Assembly (NCBI GenBank): GCA_900551625.1
Contig: URWZ01000034.1
Coordinates: 1-11,231, forward strand
Origin: an uncultured Collinsella sp.
GTDB lineage: Bacteria > Actinomycetota > Coriobacteriia > Coriobacteriales > Coriobacteriaceae
Direction: 5' to 3'
Length of the DNA: 11,231 nt
This document shows, piece by piece, positions 5,834 to 11,231 of the stretch. The position numbers were made by a program, and so were the translations under genes. The notes under the pieces are model-generated. The model was given only the letters and a program-made list of their open reading frames with translations, was not told the DNA's origin and ran no database searches. The first letter of the stretch is position 1, and the number at the start of each line of letters is the position of its first letter.

Positions 5834-8329
5834 ATGACCGCAACCGCCAGTCGAACCACCAACCGCAGGCCCGAGCTCTTGGCCCCCGCCGGAGGCCCCG
5901 AGCCCTTTGCCGCCGCACTCGCTGCCGGCGCCGATGCCATCTACTGTGGCATGGGCAGCTTCAACGCCCGCCGCAAGGCAACGAACTTTACCGACGAGGC
6001 CTTTGAGCAGGCCTGCCGCGCCGCACATCTAGCCGGGTCGCGCGTCTACGTCACGGTCAACATCGTCATCAAGGAATCCGAGATGAGCGACGCGCTGCAG
6101 CTCATCCATCGCTGCTCCACGCTGGGCGCCGATGCCTTCATTATCCAGGACTGGGGCTTGTTCTTTGAGGTCAAGCGCACCATGCCCGGCATCGAAACAC
6201 ACATCTCGACCCAGGCGAACATCCATGATGACCGCGGAACCATCTGGTGCCGCGAGCAGGGCGCCGACCGCGTGACCTTGTCGCGCGAGCTCTCCATCGA
6301 CGAGATCGCCGCCATCCACGACGCCGCGCCCGACGTTGACCTGGAGGTCTTTAGCCACGGCGCCATCTGCTTTTGCTACTCGGGCCTGTGCCTTCTCTCG
6401 AGCTTTGCCATGGCGGGCCGCTCGGCCAACCGCGGCATGTGCGCTCAGCCCTGTCGTCTGCCTTACGAGCTGATCGACGAGAACGGCCGCTCGCTCTCCC
6501 CTGCCGGTCGCGAGCGCGCGCTGTGCCCGCGTGACACCAACACCTCACAGCTTGTTCGCCGTCTGTATGACGCCGGCGCCGCATCGCTCAAGCTCGAGGG
6601 CCGCATGAAGGCACCCGATTACGTGTACTCCATCGTTGATGTGTATCGTCACGAAATTGACGACATGCTATCCGGAGCCTCCGTTGCCAAGGACGAGGAA
6701 GCCGCCCGCCAGCGCCAGCTCAAGCGCTGCTTCAACCGCGACTTTACGCACGCCTATCAGGACGGCACCTCGGGCGACGAGATGATGAGCTATGAGCGTT
6801 CCAACAACCGCGGCCAGATCGTGGGCACGGTGCTGGGCAGCCGCCTGGCCAACCGCGACGTGCGTGGGCTCAAGCCCGACGACCGCCGTCGCCGCGCCGC
6901 CATCGCCCGCATTGAGCTGTTTGAGCCCGTGGGCAAGGGCGACCTGCTGGAGCTTCGCCATGACGATGAGTTCGACCAGTTCCTGACCACCATTGCCGCC
7001 GAGGATGCCGCCGCCGGCGATGTTATCGAGTGCCGCGTGCCTCGCAGCATGCCCGAGGGCTGCCGCGTGCGCGTGATTCGAAGCCAGCGCGCCATCGACG
7101 CCGCCGGGGCTGCGCTCAAGCGCGACGTGCTGCGGCGCCGCGACGTAGACGTGTCCGTCATGGCGCGTCTGGGCGAGCCGTTTACCGTGACGCTCACCTG
7201 CTGCGACGACCCCGCGCTCACCGCCACCGCCAGCGGCTTTACTGTCGAGGCCGCCAAGACTCGCGCCGTCGAGGCGGCCGATCTGGTGGAGCATGTGGGC
7301 CGCATGGGCTCCTCGCCCTTTGAGGCTGCGAGCTTTGACGTGGCGCTCGATGAAGGCTGTGGCATGGGCTTCTCCGCCGTGCACAAGGTGCGTGCCGCCG
7401 CCTGCAAAGCGCTGGAAGAGGCCATTCTGGCACCCTACGAGGAGCGCGCCCGTACGCTAGAGCTGCCGGCGATTGTCACCAGTAATTCCCGCCCCGCGCC
7501 CGAGCATTACCGCGATGAGCCGCAAATCTGCGCCACTGTCACCTCGCTCGAGGCCGCCGAGGCAGCGCGCGTGGAGGGTGCAACGCGCATCTACATGACC
7601 ACCGACGCGCTCGATGCGGCCGGGCTCTCCCCCGCCGATGCGTTTGAGCAGGGCATCGTGCCCGTACTCGACGAGGTCTGCCGCGCCGTCGACCACGAGC
7701 GCGTCGATTCGTGGATACAGGCTGGGGCCACCATCGCTGTCGGTAACATCTCTGAGCTTGCCCTGGCCGCCCAGGTTGGCGCCACGGCCGAAATTCGATC
7801 CTGCCTGCCCGTGCACAACACGCCTTGCATGGAGGCACTCGCCGAGCGCGGGGCCGGCGCTTTTTGGCTCTCGCCCGAGATTACGCTCGACGAGATTATC
7901 TCGCTTGGCACCTCCGCGCCCGCAGCCCTGGGCATCACCGTTTTCGGCCGCCCGCGCGTTATGACGAGCGAGCACTGCATCCTGCAGGTTGCCAACGGTT
8001 GTATCCACGATTGCGCCAATTGCCGCCTGCGCGCCCGCAAGCTGTCGCTCAAGAATATCGATGGCAAGGTCATGCCCGTGCGTACCGATATCCACGGCCG
8101 CTCGCGCTTGTACGACGCCTACCCCATCGACCTCACACCGCAAGTTCCGCAGCTGCTCGATGCCGGCGTGCGTCGTCTCATGGTCGACGGAACCTTGCTC
8201 GAGGCCGATGATGTTGGCCGTGCCGTCGCTCGTGTCCGCCGCGCCATTGAGGCCGCGCAGGCAGGTCGCAAGCCCGCTGCCCGCCTGCGCGGCGCGACCT
8301 CGGGCTGCATGTTTGTGGGAATTAGCTAA
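5834..8329 (+). CDS. U32 peptidase-family protein, RlhA (23S rRNA hydroxylase)-type
   Basis: An 831-residue protein. E. coli RlhA (YdcP), the best-studied long U32 member, hydroxylates C2501 of 23S rRNA and carries an Fe-S cluster; related TrhP acts on tRNA U34. Despite the family name, peptidase activity here is doubtful. The N-terminal TIM-barrel-like part opens with PELLAPAGGPEPF (13-25) and DAIYCGMGSFNAR. The U32 signature spans 171-190 (EVFSHGAICFCYSGLC), followed by NRGMCAQPCRLPYEL and CPRD, giving Cys179, Cys186, Cys203/207 and Cys231 as likely cluster ligands. A long DUF3656-like middle follows. Beyond the E. coli length is a C-terminal module with Cys715, Cys723, Cys727 and Cys730, then KLSLKNIDGKVMPVRTD, as in long Firmicutes/Actinobacteria versions. 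The pseudouridine synthase gene starts 15 nt downstream with its own ribosome binding site, a likely RNA-modification operon. Family is sure; target is inference. Confidence 0.85.
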   Translation: MTATASRTTNRRPELLAPAGGPEPFAAALAAGADAIYCGMGSFNARRKATNFTDEAFEQACRAAHLAGSRVYVTVNIVIKESEMSDALQLIHRCSTLGADAFIIQDWGLFFEVKRTMPGIETHISTQANIHDDRGTIWCREQGADRVTLSRELSIDEIAAIHDAAPDVDLEVFSHGAICFCYSGLCLLSSFAMAGRSANRGMCAQPCRLPYELIDENGRSLSPAGRERALCPRDTNTSQLVRRLYDAGAASLKLEGRMKAPDYVYSIVDVYRHEIDDMLSGASVAKDEEAARQRQLKRCFNRDFTHAYQDGTSGDEMMSYERSNNRGQIVGTVLGSRLANRDVRGLKPDDRRRRAAIARIELFEPVGKGDLLELRHDDEFDQFLTTIAAEDAAAGDVIECRVPRSMPEGCRVRVIRSQRAIDAAGAALKRDVLRRRDVDVSVMARLGEPFTVTLTCCDDPALTATASGFTVEAAKTRAVEAADLVEHVGRMGSSPFEAASFDVALDEGCGMGFSAVHKVRAAACKALEEAILAPYEERARTLELPAIVTSNSRPAPEHYRDEPQICATVTSLEAAEAARVEGATRIYMTTDALDAAGLSPADAFEQGIVPVLDEVCRAVDHERVDSWIQAGATIAVGNISELALAAQVGATAEIRSCLPVHNTPCMEALAERGAGAFWLSPEITLDEIISLGTSAPAALGITVFGRPRVMTSEHCILQVANGCIHDCANCRLRARKLSLKNIDGKVMPVRTDIHGRSRLYDAYPIDLTPQVPQLLDAGVRRLMVDGTLLEADDVGRAVARVRRAIEAAQAGRKPAARLRGATSGCMFVGIS

Positions 8330-8344
8330 CCGAAAGGCTTACAC

Positions 8345-9004
8345 GTGAACGAAGAACCTCAAGTCCTCTACTGCGACGCCTGGCTCATGGCCATCGACAA
8401 GCCCGCCGGCATGATCGTCCACGGCGACGGCACCGGCGAGCGCACGCTTACCGACTACGCCAGCGACCTGCTGTTGGCCATGGGCGACGGCTTTGCCGCG
8501 ACCGACATGCAACCGCTCAACCGCCTGGACCGCGACACCACCGGCGTAGTGCTGTTTTCGCTCGACAAGCAGACGCAGCCCGCCTTTGACCAGATGGTCA
8601 TCGACCACGCATTCGGAAAGCACTACCTGGCGCTCGCCGAGGGCAAGATCGACTGGAACGAAAAGCTCATCGACAAGCCCATCGCCCGCGACCGCCACGA
8701 CAGTCGCAAGATGCGCGTCGGCGCCAGCGGCAAGCCGTCTCAAACGCGCGTGAAGGTGCTCAAGCGTCTTAAGAGCCGTCGTGGCCTGCCCACGCGCTCG
8801 TATATCGATGTCGAGCTGCTCACCGGCCGCAAGCATCAGATTCGCGTGCATCTGGCCAGCGAGCACCATCCGCTGGTGGGCGACGACCTGTACGGCACGC
8901 CGCGCCCCTGCGGCCTGATGCTCCACGCCCACAGTGTGTCCTTTACGCATCCCGTTACCGGCGAGCACATCCACATCGAAGCCCCCTGCCCCTGGGAGCC
9001 CTAA
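8345..9004 (+). CDS. RluA-family pseudouridine synthase, S4-less
   Basis: A 219-residue RNA pseudouridine synthase of the RluA/RsuA superfamily. The catalytic loop is LNRLDRDTTGVVLFS, with Asp62 the expected nucleophilic residue; the usual HRLD reads NRLD here. The second conserved block is LLTGRKHQIRVHLASEHHPLVGDDLYG (from about 158), including the GRxHQIRxH core. There is no N-terminal S4 RNA-binding domain, so the protein resembles short RluA/TruC/RluC-like catalytic-only enzymes, and the substrate (23S rRNA or tRNA) cannot be told. Translation starts at GTG 8345 with AAAGG 7 nt upstream. It is the second gene of a pair with the RlhA-like gene and is followed immediately by a terminator. 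Confidence 0.85.
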   Translation: MNEEPQVLYCDAWLMAIDKPAGMIVHGDGTGERTLTDYASDLLLAMGDGFAATDMQPLNRLDRDTTGVVLFSLDKQTQPAFDQMVIDHAFGKHYLALAEGKIDWNEKLIDKPIARDRHDSRKMRVGASGKPSQTRVKVLKRLKSRRGLPTRSYIDVELLTGRKHQIRVHLASEHHPLVGDDLYGTPRPCGLMLHAHSVSFTHPVTGEHIHIEAPCPWEP

Positions 9005-9042
9005 ACCTCCACAATGGGGACAGGCACCTTTGTGGTGGTTTT
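9004..9042 (+). terminator. Intrinsic terminator of the pseudouridine synthase gene (GGGGAC repeat, copy 1)
   Basis: The stem begins at the stop codon. CCACAA (9009-9014) pairs with TTGTGG (9030-9035), then a T-T mismatch, then ACC with GGT, and the sequence runs into TTTTG. The loop holds TGGGGACAGGCACC. The 35 bases 9009-9043 recur at 9380-9414 with one difference, so this is a repeat used as a terminator. Confidence 0.6.
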
Positions 9043-9072
9043 GCCGCAATGGCTCAGTCGCGGTCCCAAAAC

Positions 9073-9291
9073 GTCTCGATCTGTAACAGTTAGAGCCCAT
9101 TTTCTGGTCTATCTGTTACAGATCGAGACATTCGAATCCCCCTCAAGGGAAAAATCTCAATCTGTAACAGTAACTCGGCAAAATCAGTCCCAGATGTTAC
9201 AGATCGAGACAAAGGGACGGCAAGGTTCGGAAGTATCTCAATCTGTAACATCTAGCCCACTTTTAACGGTCCAGTTGTTACAGACTTAGAC
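9073..9291. repeat. Array of six alternating 15-bp elements forming three 81-bp-periodic hairpins
   Basis: The element TCTCRATCTGTAACA occurs at 9074, 9155 and 9236 on the plus strand, and as its reverse complement at 9114, 9195 and 9276. Starts step by 40, 41, 40, 41 and 40 bp; like-oriented copies are exactly 81 bp apart. Unit 1 is a perfect 17-bp inverted repeat (9073-9089 with 9113-9129), unit 2 pairs 14 of 15, unit 3 pairs 13 of 15. The intervening segments have fixed lengths (25 nt inside units, 26 nt between) but largely different sequences, though those of units 1 and 3 share TAG, CCCA, TTTT and GGTC blocks. The array lies between convergent gene pairs and encodes no plausible protein. 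It could be tandem mobile hairpins, a protein-binding array, or a structured RNA; I cannot choose among these from sequence alone. Confidence 0.85.
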
Positions 9292-9307
9292 AAACCGGCA
9301 GACAACG

Positions 9308-9344
9308 AAAGCGGCAACGCCCGTGATGGACGTTGCCGCTTTTC
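9308..9344 (+). terminator. Strong intrinsic terminator after the hairpin array
   Basis: AAAGCGGCAACG (9308-9319) pairs perfectly with CGTTGCCGCTTT (9331-9342) around an 11-nt loop, and the 3' arm runs on into TTCTATT. On the minus strand the stem is also followed by a T-rich stretch (CGTTTGTC-like), so it may work in both directions. The upstream operon already has its own terminator at 9004-9042, so this one is either a back-up or ends a separate transcript covering the array. Confidence 0.7.
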
Positions 9345-9376
9345 TATTGAGAAAACTACTCGGTTTTCGTTACTAA

Positions 9377-9414
9377 CCACCACAATGGGGACAGGCACCT
9401 TCGTGGTGGTTTTG
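9377..9414. terminator. Bidirectional terminator-like hairpin (GGGGAC repeat, copy 2)
   Basis: CCACCACAA (9377-9385) pairs with TCGTGGTGG (9401-9409) with one mismatch, followed by TTTTGG on the plus strand. On the minus strand it lies 18 nt beyond the DeoR-family gene's stop codon, where a terminator would be expected, with a weaker U-tract (TTAGTAAC). It matches copy 1 at 34 of 35 positions and sits 371 bp from it in the same orientation, so the two bracket the hairpin array. Confidence 0.55.
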
Positions 9415-9431
9415 GCCTTAGCCCCCTGCTG

Positions 9432-10178
9432 TTAGACCGTGATGACGTTGTCCATTGCCCGGTACTTGGCGGGAACCTCGCCCGCAGTAATAATCGTTGC
9501 GTCGCGGAAGTCCGCGAACTTGACGGGCGCCACCATGCCAAATTTGCTGGCGTCCGAGATTACGAAGCGTTTGGCCGTATGGCGCATCGAGATACGCTTT
9601 ACTTGCGCCTCCTCGATATCGGGTGCTGTGAAGCCCTGCTCGGCGGCAATGCCATTAGAACCCCAAAAGCCACAATTGAAGTTGTAGCGGTCTAGGGTTG
9701 CCAGGGCATCGGGGCCAACGAGCGCCTCGGTCTCGGGTTTGAGCTCGCCGCCCAGCACTACGGTGCGCATGCCGCGCAAAGCGAGGCGCTGAGCATGGAG
9801 CACGGAATCGGTCACATAGGTGACACCTTCAAGGTGTGGAAGATGCTCGATGAGCTTGAGCGTCGTCGAGCCCGAGTCGATGTATACAAAGCTCTCGGGC
9901 TCCACAAGCGCCGCCGCACGGGCGCAGATACGCTCCTTGTCGTCGTTATGGAGGTCGCTGCGCTCGTTGAGCGTTAGGTCACGCGTCACGTGCGCGCGCT
10001 CAAGACTCGTCGCTCCGCCGTGGACCTTGGCGATGCGGTGTGCTCGATCGAGCGTCTGAAGGTCGCGCCGAATGGTGGACGCCGTCACGCCCAAGGCCTC
10101 AGCAAGCTCCGGCACAGTAACCGAGCCAGCCTGCTGCACCATCGACACAATCGCATTGAGCCTATCTTCCGCTAGCAT
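9432..10178 (-). CDS. DeoR-family transcriptional regulator
   Basis: A 248-residue DeoR/GlpR-type regulator, usually a repressor released by a sugar phosphate. The N-terminal HTH covers 4-57, with VTVPELAEALGVTASTIRRD as the helix-turn-helix and the family's KVHGGA stretch at 51-56. The C-terminal DeoRC sensor domain shows FVYIDSGSTTLKL (Asp101-Ser-Gly-Ser-Thr-Thr, the phosphosugar-binding loop), VVLGGELKPET and the closing DxxNVITV-type strand. The start ATG at 10178 has GGAGGAG 6 nt upstream inside the end of the oxidoreductase gene; only 3 nt separate the two genes, so they are probably translationally coupled. Control of this oxidoreductase's own operon is the likely role; the effector cannot be inferred. 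Confidence 0.9.
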   Translation of the reverse strand: MLAEDRLNAIVSMVQQAGSVTVPELAEALGVTASTIRRDLQTLDRAHRIAKVHGGATSLERAHVTRDLTLNERSDLHNDDKERICARAAALVEPESFVYIDSGSTTLKLIEHLPHLEGVTYVTDSVLHAQRLALRGMRTVVLGGELKPETEALVGPDALATLDRYNFNCGFWGSNGIAAEQGFTAPDIEEAQVKRISMRHTAKRFVISDASKFGMVAPVKFADFRDATIITAGEVPAKYRAMDNVITV

Positions 10179-10181
10179 CGT

Positions 10182-11231
10182 TTACTCCTCCTCGGGGTAC
10201 ACGACTCCCCAGTCGGCGCGAAGCTTGGTCATAAGCTCCATAACATCAGAAGCATATTCCAGCAGCTCGCGCTTGGAGTCGTCGCCGGCAACGGCCTTCT
10301 CAAGATCGGCCATCTCATAGCAAAGGGCGTAAGCCTCGGTGCCCGCGTGGACCTCCTCGCGGTGGCCGTCCGCAGTCCACACGATGGTCGCGTGATCGGC
10401 ACGCGGATACTCGTTGACCTCGATATAGCACTTGTCAAAGCTGATGACCGAGCGCTTGGGCTGCTTGGAGTGAAGCGTAAGGCTCACAACACCCAGCTGT
10501 TGCTCAGCATTACGGCAGACGATGCCGCCCGCAACGTCGACACCGGTCTCACAGGTGTTGCCCAGCGAAACGACCTCAGCGGGCTGGCTTGCCATAAAGA
10601 GGCGCATAACGGAAAGCGCATAGACGCCAATGTCGAGCATAGCGCCGCCGGCGAGGTTGCGGTTATAGAAGCGGTTGGTCAGATCGCCGTACTCCTTATA
10701 GCTGCCAAAGTTGAGCTGAGCGAGGTTCATGCGGCCAAACTCGCCGGCATCCATGCGGCGGCGCAGCTCCTGATACAAGGGCATGTGGAGCACCGTAGTG
10801 GCGTCCATGAGGACCACGTTGTGCTCGTCGGCAATGGCACGGGCCTCGTCGAGCTCGGCAGAGTTGAGGGTAATGGCCTTCTCGCAGAGCACGTGCTTGC
10901 CAGCTCTCAGAGCGGCGCGCAGGTAGGTGATATGCGTGTTATGCGGCGTGGTGATATAGATCGCGTCGATGTTCGGATCGGCATAGAGGTCCTCGACCGT
11001 GTCATAGACCTTCTCGATGCCATACTGATCGGCAAAAGCTTGAGCCTTGGACAGTGTGCGGTTGGCGACGCCCGCAAGCTTGCGGCCGGCAAGAGCGAGA
11101 GACTGGGCCATCTGGTTGGCGATAACGCCGCACCCGATCACAGCCCAACGAAGCTCGGGGGCCGTAAAGACATCATCGGGGAACGGCTTGTCCTGGACCG
11201 AAGCGAACGCTGCCTTAGCGCTGTCTCTTAT
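10182..11231 (-). CDS. Gfo/Idh/MocA-family NAD(P)-dependent oxidoreductase, 5'-truncated by the window
   Basis: At least 346 codons are open to the window edge without a start, so the N-terminus lies outside. The Rossmann part shows LRWAVIGCGVIANQMAQSL (GxGxxA), then YITTPHNTHITYLRAALRAG and HVLCEKAIT, the family's EKP-type motif with Ala in place of Pro. The C-terminal half has GGAMLDIGVYALSVMRLF, the GG-DxGxY motif of the dihydrodiol-dehydrogenase-like branch, where Tyr replaces the catalytic His of other members. Such enzymes oxidise or reduce sugars, polyols or related alcohols with NAD(P); the substrate is unknown. A GTG at 11141 falls inside the first beta strand and is not the real start. 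The outermost four codons (11221-11231) are probably library adapter rather than genomic. A DeoR-family regulator follows 3 nt downstream. Confidence 0.88.
   Translation of the reverse strand: MRDSAKAAFASVQDKPFPDDVFTAPELRWAVIGCGVIANQMAQSLALAGRKLAGVANRTLSKAQAFADQYGIEKVYDTVEDLYADPNIDAIYITTPHNTHITYLRAALRAGKHVLCEKAITLNSAELDEARAIADEHNVVLMDATTVLHMPLYQELRRRMDAGEFGRMNLAQLNFGSYKEYGDLTNRFYNRNLAGGAMLDIGVYALSVMRLFMASQPAEVVSLGNTCETGVDVAGGIVCRNAEQQLGVVSLTLHSKQPKRSVISFDKCYIEVNEYPRADHATIVWTADGHREEVHAGTEAYALCYEMADLEKAVAGDDSKRELLEYASDVMELMTKLRADWGVVYPEEE
11221..11231. other. Residual Tn5/Nextera mosaic-end adapter at the contig edge
   Basis: The final bases CTGTCTCTTAT are identical to the first 11 bases of the known transposase adapter CTGTCTCTTATACACATCT. 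They stand at the extreme end, in the orientation expected for read-through from the insert into the adapter. They should not be treated as genomic. Confidence 0.8.

Noticed and set aside
8339..9100. 253-codon minus-strand frame opposite the pseudouridine synthase
   Set aside because: Antisense shadow with no domain; it also runs through the terminator at 9004-9042.
9073..9291. CRISPR array
   Set aside because: The elements are only 15-17 bp, alternate in orientation, and the segments between them are 25-26 nt; there are no cas genes or leader nearby.

Overview
The window looks like gut actinobacterial DNA, most likely Collinsella or a close relative in Coriobacteriia. This rests on the high-GC coding sequence, the gene families present, and short intergenic hairpin repeats of the GGGGACAGGCACC type that I associate with this group. 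I could not run a database search, so the genus is an inference. The last 11 bases match the Tn5/Nextera mosaic-end adapter, so the right edge is probably a contig end with residual library sequence.

Left part (1-3283), minus strand. A DEDDh 3'-5' exonuclease gene ends upstream of a terminator-like hairpin. A second copy of that hairpin lies on the other side of the gene, directly after a possible 29-codon small gene. Between about 1200 and 1728 there is no intact gene. That stretch holds the C-terminal remnant of what may be a DUF4143-type ATPase, cut off exactly where a cluster of REP-like hairpin repeats begins. Next comes an intact orphan AAA ATPase with a DUF234/PD-(D/E)XK-like C-terminus. 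Its promoter lies inside a perfect 25-bp inverted repeat.

Middle part (3284-5687). An NCS2-family purine permease (minus) and a YheO-like PAS/HTH regulator (plus) are divergently transcribed from a shared 350-bp AT-rich region. This suggests that the regulator controls the permease. The permease carries Gln where the family usually has its key TM8 glutamate.

Right part (5688-11231). A U32 peptidase-family protein of the RlhA (23S rRNA hydroxylase) type and a RluA-family pseudouridine synthase form a two-gene plus-strand operon, both plausibly RNA-modifying. It is followed by a 427-bp intergenic region with the most unusual structure in the window: six copies of a 15-bp element, alternating in orientation, at a strict 40/41-bp rhythm. 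These form three hairpin units with an exact 81-bp period and are followed by a strong intrinsic terminator. The whole is bracketed by two nearly identical 35-bp terminator-type direct repeats. Convergent to this, on the minus strand, are a Gfo/Idh/MocA oxidoreductase (5' end off the window) and a tightly coupled DeoR-family regulator, probably a sugar or polyol catabolism unit.
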